Source: Gnetum montanum (Eukaryota > Streptophyta > Gnetopsida > Gnetales > Gnetaceae). From it: a DNA stretch of 64,000 bases. The notes below the pieces were generated by a model. It saw nothing but the letters and a program-made list of their open reading frames with translations. It searched no databases and had not been told where the DNA came from. Shown piece by piece: positions 46,773 to 58,925 of the stretch (the stretch's first letter is position 1; each line of letters begins with the position of its first letter). The stretch lies in contig MNCI01027046.1 of NCBI GenBank assembly GCA_015680685.1, positions 1,194,493 to 1,258,492 of the forward strand, read 5' to 3'. A program made the position numbers and the translations under genes.

Positions 46773-48995
46773 CTATCTGCCTTTCAAAACGGCATGACCT
46801 TCCTTGCTAATATGAGAAAATAGTTGATTCCTGCACGAAATTCCAACGAGAATTAAAGTCCAATCCCATTAATATTTACAGTAGCTTATGCAACAGTACG
46901 GGCTAAAAACCCTCTCCAAGAAATTACCTCGAATCAAAGTTCCTTCCACAAACTTCACACATGTTTGAAGGATGTTTATCAGCAGCCTGTGAGAAAGTAA
47001 AGGAAGAATATAGATGAGTGACATACTTCAGGAAAGGAAGTTCTTGGAAATTATATGATCCTGTGTAAAATACAGCAAGAGTATATCCAAGATCGGAAGC
47101 AATTCTCCAGAATTTGTTCCCAAACTAACAAATAGACGAACAAAATCCATGAGTGGAACAACTAGGGTCCCAAGGCTGAATATGGAACAAGGTAAATTGA
47201 CAGCAATGGCTTATGTCAAACAGATACTGGTTGAAAATGATAGGCATGAAAAAGCTGATATTGAACGCAAACAAAATTCATATGAAAACTAAGGAACTAA
47301 TTAAAATTAAGAACTGCTTACCTTTCCTTTCTTTTTCTTCCCTTGGGATTTTGTATTTGAAATAGAATTCCTTGCCATTGAACTACCATTAGCAGACATT
47401 TTTGAAGGCTTTTGTTTCGCTCTGCCAGTCTCTGGTTTTTGTGAACTAACTGTATCGACATTCCTATTAGCAACATTGGTGCTCTTTTCGCGTTGCTCAT
47501 CCTCTGATTCGAAGCAATCAGTCGTTTCCGTCGATGATGCCTGCTGCTGAACTTCCTGCTTCTCTTGAAAATCATCCGTCGCAAATGAGTCCCTCAATTC
47601 AGAATCGTGTCCACCATTTCCTTCCGGCTGCTCCTGCGTCGTACGCTCGGCATCCCTGGAAGCGCTTTTGACTCCATTTCTGGTGCGATGACGCTCAAGC
47701 ATGGACTCCAGAAAACTGGCCTCATCATCACCAGACAACGCACCATCTTCCTTAACAGTTTCTGCCGCTGCAATGTCCAGATCATCATCAGCCGAAGACT
47801 CCGGCTGCAAATCGAATGTTTCAGTTTCTGAAACCCTAGACTGAACACCCTCATCCGAATCAACCTTACGATGGAAATCCAAATTTTCACCTTTTGAAAC
47901 CTTAGCCTCCTGAACACCTTCGTCCAAATCAATCTCGCCAAATTTCTCATCAAGCTCGTCCTCCTGCAGCAGCGTATCTCTCAAATCCGCGACGCGCTGC
48001 TTGTGCTTCTTGGATTGCTCGTGATTTTTCCATTGCTTCTCGGACTTGAACTTCTTACTACAAATAACGCAGTAAAATTCAGCCGAATCCTCGGCGGGCA
48101 TATTTTCTTCCTCAAACCATTCGTCTTTCTGCTCTTCCTCGGGAGCCTTAGCCCAGTCTTGCTCGACGTACTCCTTCGCCCGTTGTTGCCGCTGCCGCTG
48201 TAATTCCTTCATTCGAATTTTCGCCTGCTCAGCCTTAGCATTCGCCTCTTTCTTACGCTCCAGCTGCTTCTGCAAAACGCGCTTATCGCGCTTCTTCACG
48301 AAAAGCGCAAGCTGTCTTACAGTCTCATTGAAATCCTTGCGCGCCTTCCGTCGGAGCTTACGGTTCGCCTCCTCCACGAGACGCCGCGTCCGGCGGTCCA
48401 CCATGGCCGAGTTCGGCACATGCTCGCCGAGCCACTCAAAACCCTTGATAGTTGAAAACCCTAACCAGTAATCATAGAACGCTTCCGCCTGTTCGTAATC
48501 GCTTCCAAGAACTCCAATTACAGGCGGCTCACGCACGCTGTACGCCAACGACTCGTCCACGGCATTGGCGTAAGCGATTTCGCTCTCGAACAAGCTCTGA
48601 AAAAGATCCCCGTAGACTTTGTAAAATCCCTTGCCGGTGTCGCCATAACCGCTGTAAGCCGAAGGCGAGAAATAGGGCCAAAGATTGATCTCAAGATCGA
48701 AGGCGCTCTGGCTCTTCCCAGACGCGGACGCCGAAGCGGCCGAAGAGAAAAGAATCTGCGTACGGTGAGAATCGTACCAGGCACGCTCGTTTGGATCGGA
48801 CAGAACTTCGTATGCTTTGACAAGGTCCTGGAAACGCGCCGTGGCCTCCTCGTGCGAGATTTCGGACGAAGAACACCATTTGTCGGGATGAAGCTTTAGG
48901 GCTTTCTTTCTGTACGCCGCGCGGATTTCTTCTGCACTTGCCGAGCGCTCAACTCCCAGAAGTTCGTAAAAACACCTAGATCCGCTGGCAGCCAT
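46773..48995 (-). CDS. DNAJC21: DNAJC21/JJJ1-type co-chaperone for 60S ribosome biogenesis
   Basis: Three exons: 48995-47322, 46986-46928 and 46830-46773, with GT-AG borders (AAAG/GTAAGC; CTCACAG/GC; CGAG/GTAATT; CGTGCAG/G). Product 596 residues. The J domain (about 6-75) has YELLGVERSASAEEIRAAYR and the HPD motif. It is followed by the JJJ1 signature EFYCVICSKKFKSEKQWKNH...KH (first C2H2 finger), acidic Glu/Asp-rich linkers and a Lys-rich stretch. A second finger is split by intron 2: CEVCGRNFDSR + NQLFSHISKEGH. Yeast Jjj1 helps Hsp70 release Arx1/Rei1 factors from cytosolic pre-60S particles; that role here is by homology. ATG 48995 (MAASGSRCFYELLG) is chosen because the upstream in-frame ATG at 49196 lies before the TATA box. 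Reading through the exon 1 donor would add only VSSS and lose the second finger. Confidence 0.93.
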
Positions 48996-49176
48996 GCTGT
49001 TAACAGAGGTTCTATTTCTTTCTTGCTGCCGCGGCAGCGATTCTATCACAGATACTAACGAAGAACAGTGACAGCCTGCAAATCCTTCCTTCAATCTAGC
49101 TTCTACAGTACCATATGACTTTTGCTTTTTCCTTTCGGCCTCCGCTTCCCTAAGTATTTGTGGGTGCCGTTGCCGT

Positions 49177-49187
49177 GTATATATAGA
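49177..49187 (-). promoter_or_regulatory. TATA box of the DNAJC21 gene
   Basis: TTCTATATATACAC on the minus strand about 185 bp before the chosen ATG. Expected start near 49150, giving a 5' UTR of about 155 bp. This rules against initiation at the in-frame ATG at 49196. Confidence 0.65.
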
Positions 49188-49196
49188 AAACCTCAA

Positions 49197-49842
49197 ATTT
49201 TGTTACTTGGCCCTCCATATGCCGGGATGTTACTTGAGGAGGAAGTAACTCTATATATCACCTTGAGTAATTAATGCTTTAATGTTGTTTTAACTTGCTC
49301 TCAAAATTTTTTATTTGCCAAAACCAAAAAGTGAAAAAGACTTAGTCCCAAAAATGTTAGCTTACAACTTGACATTTAGGAACATTATAAAGTATGCCTT
49401 ATTATCTAACATTATGGCTAGAAAATACAACAAATTCCTTATGAAATGGAACGAAGCTTCATTACATTACATCCAAAGATCTATAGGGTCTATTAGACAT
49501 AAATTACATTTTCATGAAAAATACAAATAAACTCTCTAAATTGACGGAGCACCAATATTGCCATCAAAAACAAACCATACAAGTTTTTTGTTATAACATT
49601 ATAATGCTATCTCAAATGGGTAGTCACAACAAAAGAAAGAAATACATATAACTCATCTTCAAAGCTACTGTTCTACACAACCTATAAAAGCACTCTTTTC
49701 AAGGGTGTTGAATCCATCTTCCACTTTCAATTCTAAGATAATGAGAACTTAAGCAAAGCTGGCTAGTAGCATTCGAATACTTGATTGGAATAGCAATTGA
49801 GAGATGATGAGTGTCTACATCTAGTTTATTAGATCTCATTTA
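49197..49842. other. Spacer upstream of the DNAJC21 gene
   Basis: AT-rich; an open frame at 49315-49530 has no recognisable similarity. It ends where an Athila LTR begins. Confidence 0.4.
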
Positions 49843-50716
49843 TGATGAGTTGTTATGGTTTGGCCACATTGATGGGATGTCGTCAATGTGACCTCGTCAA
49901 CGTGATCCCATCAACACAGGGTTTGACTTGGTGATGTGTACCCATCAACGGGGAACCCTGTTTTGCCTATAAATGTGCACTACCCGTCGCATTTATGGCA
50001 TAAGTCTCATAGTTGTAGCAAAGCTCTAGTAGTTTTTCCACTCAAAAGTTAGAATATTTTCAGAGTGCTCGTAATAGGAGTCAAAGAGTGTATAGATCTT
50101 TATCTGAGCACTATTGTACCTAAGCACTTTAGTGTGTGTGGTAATAAAGACGAACTTTTGGATCAAACCTTGTAGCACTTGAACTTGATTAATTGTTTTC
50201 TTTAAGCATTTAATATTTGAGCAATTTCCTTTAATGTTTTTAAGTAATTAAGTGATTAATTAATATAAATTAAATAGCAAACATAAGTACAACCACTTCA
50301 AGCATATGTCTAATGCTTGGTAATTCCAATAACGCTTAAGTTTTGGTAACCCAATAATGCTATACGTGTTCAGGATGTGTACGACAAGTGGGAATGAATG
50401 CTAATGTTAGGATTAGTTAAGTGTTAGCTAGTTACTATATTAATTTAGAAATTAAATTACTTTATTCTTTATTCTTGATTCTTAGGCAACTTAATTCATA
50501 AAATAGATAAAATGATAAAAATCATATACCTCAGTTACACTTAACTATACCCTTGAAATTCACAAGTGGAACTGGGAAGACAACGATTGTAATAGTTAGA
50601 TACAACTCCTAAAACCTAGTGTACTTAGAGAATTAAAGTTTATAGAATTCGACCAAATTGTTGAGTGAACGCTAGTTATTCGTATGGTTGGGCGTAGGTC
50701 TACTTGTTGCTCATCA
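49843..50716 (+). repeat. Athila-type 5' LTR, plus strand
   Basis: 874 bp from TGATGAGTTGTTATGG to TTGCTCATCA. U3 has direct repeats around GATGGGATGTCGTCAA and CCCATCAACGGGG, then a TATA box GCCTATAAATGTGC (49965-49978). A primer site follows directly, so this is a 5' LTR. Confidence 0.85.
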
Positions 50717-50736
50717 TTGGCACCATTGTCGGTGAC
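50717..50736 (+). promoter_or_regulatory. Primer binding site (tRNA-Asp type)
   Basis: TTGGCACCATTGTCGGTGAC abuts the LTR end; it differs from TTGGCGCCGTTGCCGGGGA at about four positions, three of them transitions. Confidence 0.75.
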
Positions 50737-50870
50737 TTTATTTAGCTTTGTGCACTATCTAGAACTTGGTGAAAATCATTCAACATTGTTGGATCGAACC
50801 TTTAAGTTACAATCATTTTAAATAAAAATAACAATTGTAAAAAGCACACTAATTTTTCTTCTAATTCAAA

Positions 50871-51123
50871 ATGTCGTCTTCTCACAGGGATGATTCTCCG
50901 TCCAAATTTGAGCACACAACCAATCAAAGGAATGAACGATCAAACCAGCTAGTGCCCCAAAAATGTTGAGTGGTATATATTCATCTCAATGAGTATGTGC
51001 CCAATTACACCTTCATCCTACATTAGGATGACCAAATGCGATGGAGAGACATGGAGGGCAACATTGTGTTGTCTTTTGATCGATCAGTTTCTACGATGCT
51101 CTAACAAACTCTTATGAGGTTGG
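50871..51123 (+). pseudogene. Start of Athila gag, truncated
   Basis: ATG at 50871 begins MSSSHRDDSPSKFEHTTNQR. After stops it continues with QMRWRDMEGNIVLSFDRS, matching QMRWRDMQGNIVLPLEHA of the tandem copies. It is cut at 51123 by the LTR of an oppositely oriented element. No other part of this plus-strand element is seen. Confidence 0.75.
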
Positions 51124-51989
51124 TGATAAGTAGTAAGGTACCCCTACGCTCAACCATACAAATACAAGCATGTATGCACGATCCAGTTGAACACCACAGA
51201 TGGACTAGTTGTAGCACCTAGACAGTTATACATTGATCGCAATTCGTTGTCTTCCCTCTTGGACTAGTATTTGCTTTGTCACATATGGTTTAGTCCAGAG
51301 TGAGGTGTATGATGTGATCCCTACTACTATGCTACTCCTAAGGACAATAAGAGATAACTCAATTAAGCTAATGGACAATAGAAAATATGATCTAAGCTAG
51401 CCTAAGTGTGATGAGCATTTGTCCTTAATCATCCGTACACATCTTAGACTTTGTGCACTACTTCTAAGATTACCAAGTGCACATCACTCAAAGAACTACT
51501 CAATACACTACTAGGTTATCACATAGTTACACTTAAATGTTCATGATTAAGGCCTACTCATTCTGCATTAACAGCAGGAACAGTAAATGACAATAAAAGA
51601 AATATTAACTAAGAAAACAACAATAAATGATCAATAATTAAAATAATCAAAAGCTAAGTGAATGCTATAATGATGGAGTAATCTCAATCTTTATTGTCGA
51701 TCATGTGCATGTCCAAGTATGTCACACTTGAACAAAGATTCTATACAATTACAAGCATCACACTGCGGGCATGCACTTGGAAAGAACACTAAAACTGACT
51801 ATAAGAACTAAAAACTAAAAATTGATTGAAAGATTAACTAAAAGGACTTTCTAATGGACTCCCTCGTTATGTGCTTGAGTGCTATATTTATAGGCTAACA
51901 CAAGAATCCTGATATCGTGTATGCGATATCGTATCTAGGCTACCATATCATGTACCCGATATCAGGGCCTGGCAAACCGTGATTCATCA
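51124..51989 (-). repeat. Athila-type 3' LTR, minus strand
   Basis: 866 bp; on the minus strand it starts TGATGAATCACGG and ends CTTATCA. It has palindromic GATATC units (CGATATCGCATACACG, GATATCGGGT) at 51905-51965 and a TATA box CCTATAAATATAG near 51881-51894. The tract GGGGGTA (51990-51996) lies outside its start. Confidence 0.85.
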
Positions 51990-52165
51990 TACCCCCACGA
52001 CTGAATACAAACTCGTCCTTGAGTTAAACAAAATGAGGAACAAGCTCATTTGATTACAAATAGTGGATAGGTATGGGATTATTAAATGACCATGGACTAT
52101 TTCATGCCACAGTGTGGGAATGAACAAAATTTGGACATCAATACAAAACACAAAATTTATGGAAC

Positions 52166-52545
52166 TCATGTGGTTCCTGGTGGTGGTGGCTCCTCCATGG
52201 GCACCTTTCCTTTGTCCTATGCTCTAAGCTTCTAAAATGGATACCTTTGAAGAAGTGCTTGAAGTTTTTCCTTCTCTGTCTGAGCATCATGCACCATCCA
52301 TGTTAATGTTCCAATGTTTGATGGAGCCGACACTTCCCATGGACACGAAAGTTGCAGGAACATTTGATTAGCCTTGAAATATCATGTCACAAACTACCAT
52401 CATTCCTTCTCATAGCCTCTGGCTTTATCTTTGAGTTCCTGATAATCTGTAAGCCAGCGAGCCAAATCTATTGCTATGTCTTTCTAACCTTGGTAGCTAG
52501 CCTTTGAAACACCACAAAATTCTGAGCTTAGTACTTATCCAACAA
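52166..52545 (-). pseudogene. C-terminal fragment of the coiled-coil frame (third copy)
   Basis: Read downward: WLTDYQELKDKARGYEKEWW, FKANQMFLQLSCPWEVSAPS, NIGTLTWMVHDAQTEKEKLQ and PMEEPPPPGTT, stop at 52166. It is clearly homologous to the ends of 25484-28244 and 35073-37822 and better preserved. Truncated near 52545, where the next element seems to begin. Confidence 0.75.
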
Positions 52546-52684
52546 GAATCGAGCTAAGTCATGATGCTCCCTAGCATGACTGAAGCTTGAGGGCCCCACA
52601 GACAGCCTCAAGCAGAGTTGAAATCAACAAGAAATGATTCCCTGGGACCCGCAAGGGATTATGGTGACATCTAGCATCAAACCT

Positions 52685-52741
52685 NNNNNNNNNNNNNNNN
52701 NNNNNNNNNNNNNNNNNNNNNNNNNNNNNNNNNNNNNNNNN
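52685..52741. other. Assembly gap of 57 N
   Basis: Unsequenced; falls within the putative LTR of the Tat-like element. Confidence 1.
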
Positions 52742-53032
52742 AATTCAAATCCGAGGGCCGAATTTGATGCTTCCTATTGTAGCAGTAGTTTGTAAAAATA
52801 ACTTCTTTTGTTTTAGTCAAGTCTGTACGCCGAGTTCACACGCCCAACATGTACACGCTGGCGTACAACAGTATATGTTGGCATGCAGCAATATATGCTA
52901 GCGTGCAGCACGCTGTACACTTGTAAAATTTCATTCTTTCACACTCGGTCAATGTGCCACATGTCACCTGACCCGAGAGTCCAGCATCCCATGGCCAATC
53001 ATCCCCTCTCAAATCCGAGTTTAACGTCTAAA

Positions 53033-53046
53033 CCTATATAAAAACC
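53033..53046 (+). promoter_or_regulatory. TATA box of the Tat-like LTR
   Basis: ACCTATATAAAAACCC; a strong plus-strand TATA box in front of the gag region. Upstream (52840-52920) lies a cluster of TACACGCTGG/GCGTGCAG words. Confidence 0.65.
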
Positions 53047-53786
53047 CTGATTTTTGACCAGTTTAGGGTTCGAAAAAATTGAAAGATCAGAGCAAAAATT
53101 TGGGGCAATCCACACAAAGAGAACATCCAGAACGCTTAATCCTAGACGCTGGACTTCTATCCTACACGCTGAGCATACAGCCTTTACACTGTGCTTGCAG
53201 TTGAATCCAGTGAACAATCATCCCCCTACATCCACCGGAGCCTTCTGTCTACCTTGTGTTAGATTCACAACTGTGTTAGACCGGTGCATTGTAACTTTCC
53301 GTTTTGCAATAATATTGTCACATTTCTTTTGCTAAGATTTGTTACAGTTTTTCGTTCATTATTGTATGCTTATTGTTTACGTTCCTGTACGTTTACGCTC
53401 CATTTGACATTAGTTATGCCATTTACGTATAACCTAACGTACAATATAACGGTGTACGTTCGGGGAAATCCTTGTCTGATGCGCGTGTGGACCATTCAGG
53501 GTACTCTGCCTTTGTTAATTCCAGCTTACCCTCAAGCGAAGGTAGGGTCTTTTGTGCTTATCCGGGGATTTCCTGGTTTCTGTTTCATTCCAGCCGGAGA
53601 CCAACGATTTCGGACAGTATAGAAAATGGCATTAGAAGGAGGGCTTGAAACTGTTTAAACTTATTTTGATCTCATACACACACCCTTGCGCTTCAGATCT
53701 GTACCCTGGTTTTCCCAGATTCACATTGCGCCAATACTAAGCCCGATTCTGAACTTCCCGGATCTGTACCATGTTCTGCAGCATTC

Positions 53787-54065
53787 TCAGCGTCTACACG
53801 CTGCACGCCCCACGCTACACGCTGTAGACTTTGTCTACACGCTGCCTAGCCCACCTGCACACTATACGCTGTAGACCCTATCTACACGCCGCCGAGCCCA
53901 CTTGCACGCTGTACGCTGTAGACCCTGTCTACACGCTGCCGAGCCCACTTGCACGCTGTACGCTGTAGACCTTGTCTACACGCTGCCCAGCCCACTTGCA
54001 CGCTGTACACTGTAGACCTTGTCTACACGTTGCCCAACACACTTGCACATTGTACGCTGTCTCCG
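53787..54065. repeat. 47-bp minisatellite in the leader
   Basis: Units begin TCTACACG at 53834, 53881, 53928, 53975 and 54022 (exact 47-bp spacing), with a shorter one at 53793. Each contains CCCACTTGCACGCTGTACG or a variant. Located between LTR and gag. Confidence 0.9.
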
Positions 54066-54194
54066 TACGCTGGTCGTTGAAGCCTATATCCTTAGATCTA
54101 GTCTATATGCTGTACACTGCGAACTTAGGTGTACGTTGATAAGTATACCCGTTTCACATCCCTTCCACCATGTTATATTCACAACCGTTTCCTC

Positions 54195-56100
54195 ATGAAC
54201 ACTGCGAATCCCAACGCTTCAACCAAGCCCATCATAGATATTGTAGGCCCCATGGCCATTCAACAACCTATGGTACAATCGACGGTGGGACCTCGTCGGT
54301 CTCTCAGACTGCAGGGGAGGAACCCGTCATTTAACATTATAACACAGGAGCAATATAATTTTATATGCGTAAAAATCCAAGCCGGCCTAACAGTGGATCA
54401 AACTGAAATGGAGGTTAAGAGACAATACAAACTGTTTCATAGGGGAGGACATGAGTTCATCCCTTCCCCGCATGACATCATCCCTCTCCTCGAGCACTAC
54501 TCTGAGCTCATCTCACAGCTCCTCCTAACAAGGAATCAGCCTCTAGACCAGCCCATGCCAAACTTCCAAATAGAGGAGGAAGATGATTTCGCGGCTCAGT
54601 CCAAACATGAGGATTCATATCATACCCTCAGCTTGCAAACTTACGCAAACCCGTCGTTTCACCCATTCATGGGGGAGACAACGTCCTTCCAGCCATTTAA
54701 AATCACTTAAGCACATGTGCCTCAATAAGAGGCATCCGCTCTCGTCCCCACTCCTCCTGTGACCGATGCACAATTCAATACGCGACCCCTCTCCATTATT
54801 CCTCTCGTCACCATGTCACCCTCTCTCTTACAAATGCAACCATGACAACTCCTTTAGCCCAATGTAGGCATCACACTCCCATCTCAGATCCTTGGAATGC
54901 CATCTGTGATACTGGCTTCTACGGCTCCTCACTATATACCTCGGATACAAACTCAGGGAACACATTTTGTGGCCGCAACTCAACAAGTGCAAAGTATTCC
55001 CTCGTGAACCACAATGGGGCAATGGGCTACGACCAGCGTGCAACCGCATCAATCCCTTCACCACAATATGCCTCCTGTCGCAATCTCATCCGTGAACATC
55101 CCCCAGATACAACAACAATAGCAACAATAGCAATAACAGCCTTTCCCTTATGGCATGCCACCTTTAGCGACGCTTGCAATAAACATACCACAAACGCAAT
55201 TTCCGACTGCTCAAGTTTTTGCCTTCCCGCCCACCGTGCAACAGTCCAACCTTCCCACGTCACAACAACCTGTTGCTTCACCCAGTGCTCAAGACTAGGC
55301 GGATGCTAAAAAAATGATGTGAGAACTTACTGAGGAGGTAAGATGCCTTAAAACAGCTAATAGCGAAGAGCTTAAGGTCTTGGACCTTTACCAAGACGAT
55401 CTTATAAGTTCTTCAGTGCCACCACTGACGTTGCCAAAAGGCATGTCTCTACCTCAATTGACCAAATACAACGGGGAGGGAGACCCCAACGCCCATCTAG
55501 TCACATTTAGATTAGAAAGTTTATTACTTCAGGCATGGCCTCATGCAATCTTACGTGTCTTCGCCATGTCCCTTACGGAGAGAGCATTAGACTAGTACCG
55601 GGCTCTACCACGCAATTCTATATCTTCCCTGGAAGACCTTTTACACCAATTCGTGACCAGGTTTAAATATAATCTAAAACCTGAAGCTACATTAGATAGC
55701 CTAATACAGGTGAAACAAGCACCCCTTGAGCCTGTACAGAAATTCATTCAGAGATGGAGTGCTGCGTTAAATGAACTCCATGAAACAATACCTGAGACTT
55801 ACTTACTCACGATCTTAAAGGAAGCAGTAAATGATTTCATCAAATCTAAGTTGTACTACCTAAACGCACACACTCTAAACCAAGCCTTTGTCCAAATAAA
55901 GAACATAGAAGAGGCAGCACAAAACAGTCATGACCCCGCCTACATAGCCTTTAAAAATCAACATACTAAAAAAGATAAGGAAAAGGCTAAACCAACAGTG
56001 GCAGCATTAGCAGAGACTCAATGAACAGTTGCCCAGCAACAAGGTAAACCGCCTACCGCCCCCACTGGATACACTAAACCTCCCCTAATGCTACACCTAG
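54195..56100 (+). pseudogene. Gag of the Tat-like element
   Basis: Probable start MNTANPNAST at 54195. One frame continues for about 630 codons: a basic N-terminal region (GPRRSLRLQGRNP), a Pro/Gln-rich linker (54720-55300), then the capsid domain from 55430 (LPQLTKYNGEGDPNAHLVTF, FVTRFKYNLK, FIQRWSAALNEL), followed by a Lys-rich tail. About a dozen in-frame stops are nearly all explained by C-to-T or G-to-A changes (CAA/CAG/CGA to stop, TGG to TAG at 55593), typical of methylated cytosine decay. Few indels, so fairly young. Confidence 0.85.
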
Positions 56101-58219
56101 GCCGTCCACATCCCAAGACGCTACACCAGGCCAAGCGTGAAATTTTGAGAGGAGAGACCCCTCTCAGTACACACGACTGCCCATGAAACCTTCACAACTA
56201 TTCGACCAACTACTGAAGGCTGGGCTAATGAAGCATAAGCAGTTGTCCCCCGCGACAATTCAGAGACATGATCAATTTTGCCAATTGATTGATAACCCAG
56301 GCTTGGCAACCCCAGACGAGCCCCCAGTTCTAAGAGGCTTCAGGGTAGACCGTTTCTGTGAACACCATCAACGAAATGGACATGGCACAGACTATTGCTT
56401 CACTTTGAAGCAAGATATTCAATGATTGATCAATGTAGGCAAGATCACATTTGACGAGGCTAACCCAGTCAAACTGCAAAACCAGTCCATGGGTATATAT
56501 AAAGATCCCCTGAACACCAAAGAAGCGCCCTACACGATCAACATTATTTATGCAGACAATAGCAGTGAAATGCCTGGGAAACCTTTTGTGGTTCATGTTC
56601 CCTCCACCCCGCAAATATCGTTACAAACTACATATCCCTCATGTGGTCCTCCTACCTCACGCAAACCTTTTGTCATTCGAGTGCCTCCCGCTGTGGCGAC
56701 AACGCAAGTGCCGCCCCAAACTAAACCGTTTGTCGTTAGGGTGCCTCCTATTGGTACAACTGCTGGCATGACACCGTCGAACTAGCTTACCCCCTTTGTG
56801 GTCCGGGTGCCACCAGCGATTGCTATGGTTGAGGCAACAATGGTGACCCTCCCCGCCCCATTTGTCATTCAAGTCCCAAAACAACCCCACGTTCCAACTC
56901 CACATGCTCCCACGCAACCCACACGAGAACGCTTGGCAGACAAGCTCATGAGGGAACATTTAGAGAAGGAACGTTCGGCAAAGGAACAATGACTAGCACT
57001 GGGGCCTCCGAAGCCAACCCCATTGAGCGCATTGCCTATGACTCCCATCAACAATGAACCAAACACGTACCGCAAAAGGGAAGAACCGAGAGCACAACCC
57101 ATGTCAATGCCAACAGTCACTGAAAGCAACACAAAAGCCACCTCGCGCGAGATATGGCTATTAGGTCCAATGGATCAAGTGGCTTTGGACAAGAATTCAC
57201 CCAATGGCAAAGACTTAGCTAATGCCTTGAAGCAGGTCACCCAGGCCCTTAAACAAAAGAACACATCATTAAGCTTATATGACCTTGTCTTGACCTCATC
57301 AGTTCATCGTGAAGCCTTGGTACAAATGTTGACGTCGATCCCTATTAGTGAGAACTTACCCGCGGATGAGCCCTCTATACATGTGGTCATGTCTAAAGAC
57401 CAAGAATCGAAACCCAAATCATTAAACTTCCAACCTGAAAATGTTAAAATAAATGAGAGAACAGGAGACGTCACTCACGAACCCATGTTCATAACCATAC
57501 AAGTCAATCAATTCAAGATACATCGGGTACATGTAGATGATGGAGCGGCCACAAATGTGGTACCTTACCCCGTTATCGAACAGTTGGGCCTTACAGACTT
57601 AATCAAGCCAACGGCTACAACCTATCTGAAGTCTTTTAATGGGTCACGAGTAGTGGTCAAGGGTACATTGACCTTGGACTTCATAGCAGGGGATAGGTTC
57701 CCCACATTCGCTGACTTTGTGGTTATCGATGAGATGCCTGGCTTCAACTTAATCTTGGGGCGACCCTGGTTAGCCCAATTAAAAGTGGTGTCTTTCCCCA
57801 TCCATCAGGAAATTCACATACCATATGAAGGGGGTGAGATCATTATCCATTGCAATACTGCTACCTCCACCATCTCATCTCACACGGAAGCAAACCCAGG
57901 CTCCGAAGTTAAATTCGAAGAGCCTTAACTACGCGACCCACAATGTGAACATAAACTCGAAAAACCTGTGATGAACAAAAAAAACAACACCCGAAAGGAT
58001 GACCAGCACATCGAGGGTGATTCCTTAGAAACCATAGAAACAACATCTAAAACAGAAGCATCCGAAAGTATTGACTCAAAACTTGCTCCATTAGACGTCT
58101 CCTGGGAAAAGTTACCTTTCAATGTAATCAACGAAGGAGATGCCGAATATCGAATTGTCCTCGTTAAACACCACACTACCATGAAAACAAAAAAAATAAA
58201 AAAGATGCTAAACAATTAG
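56101..58219 (+). pseudogene. Gag C-terminus and protease of the Tat-like element
   Basis: After a frameshift near 56090 one frame runs to 58219. It contains RFCEHHQRNGHGTDYC (about 56348-56395), the Tat-type gag metal-binding motif. A linker follows with five copies of PFV(V/I)xVP (56584-56880). The retropepsin core at 57520-57790 has HVDDGAATNVVP (57531-) as catalytic site and NLILGRPWLAQL. In-frame stops at 56423, 56783, 56990 and 57926 are CGA/CAG-type decay. The catalytic Asp is followed by Gly-Ala rather than Ser/Thr-Gly spelling, as often in this lineage. The frame ends at 58219 without reverse transcriptase. Confidence 0.85.
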
Positions 58220-58235
58220 TAAACATGTGCCTTAG

Positions 58236-58480
58236 TTCGAAATGACGTTAAACTACCACATGTCCGCAATGACATAAAACTAGCCACGGTCAGAAATGGT
58301 CGGTCTACCAAGAAACCCACCAATATCATTTGAAATTTCCCTCATGAACACGTGGCCTGAGATGGCCTTAAACTAGTGTGTTGGGCTCGAAATGGCCTTA
58401 AACTAGAACATCAAGATTATAGTTCGTCGTGACTTTAAACTGACACACAAGTACGCATGGCCCAGAATAGCCCTAAACTA
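58236..58480. repeat. Degenerate 30-bp repeats, left array
   Basis: Variants of GAAATGGCCTTAAACTAG recur near 58240, 58267, 58360, 58390, 58427 and 58463. They resemble the regular 30-bp array at 63850-63975 on the other side of the antisense gene. Confidence 0.7.
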
Positions 58481-58925
58481 GAGCACTTCCTGACGTTTGC
58501 CTTCTCTCAATTCAGGTTCAGCCTCCGAAGTTATGCTTACATTATTATGTTATTAATTACAGTTTTTCTTCACGTTCCCCTTTTCACAATTATCCTTCAA
58601 TTACAATTACATTCCCACTGGCATCCCTACTTCTTGCATTACACTTAAACAACAAAGCAAACAAAACATTTTACATTGTCGCATCATGTTTGCATTTAAA
58701 CAAAAATAGCCAAAAGAACAAAAGATTTCCACTTTAAATCTACGTTTGTCAGTATTCAAACAAACTCAAAATTCAAATAAAAAATATATATATATATAGT
58801 CATATACAGTTGGACAATTATAACAGTTAACTAATTCCACTCATCAATTCATGTACAACCCAAGGCAAAACATTCAGTTTACGACTCATGTAAAAATATG
58901 AGCCATGATAATATCAAAATGAAAA
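58481..58925. other. Spacer between repeat array and antisense gene
   Basis: AT-rich, with a short (TA)n near 58784-58798; no gene. Serves as the 3' flank of the antisense gene. Confidence 0.4.

Noticed and set aside
49000-49196. N-terminal 67-residue extension of the DNAJC21 frame starting at 49196
   Set aside because: The TATA box at 49177-49187 lies inside this stretch, and J-domain proteins of this class start directly before YELLGV.
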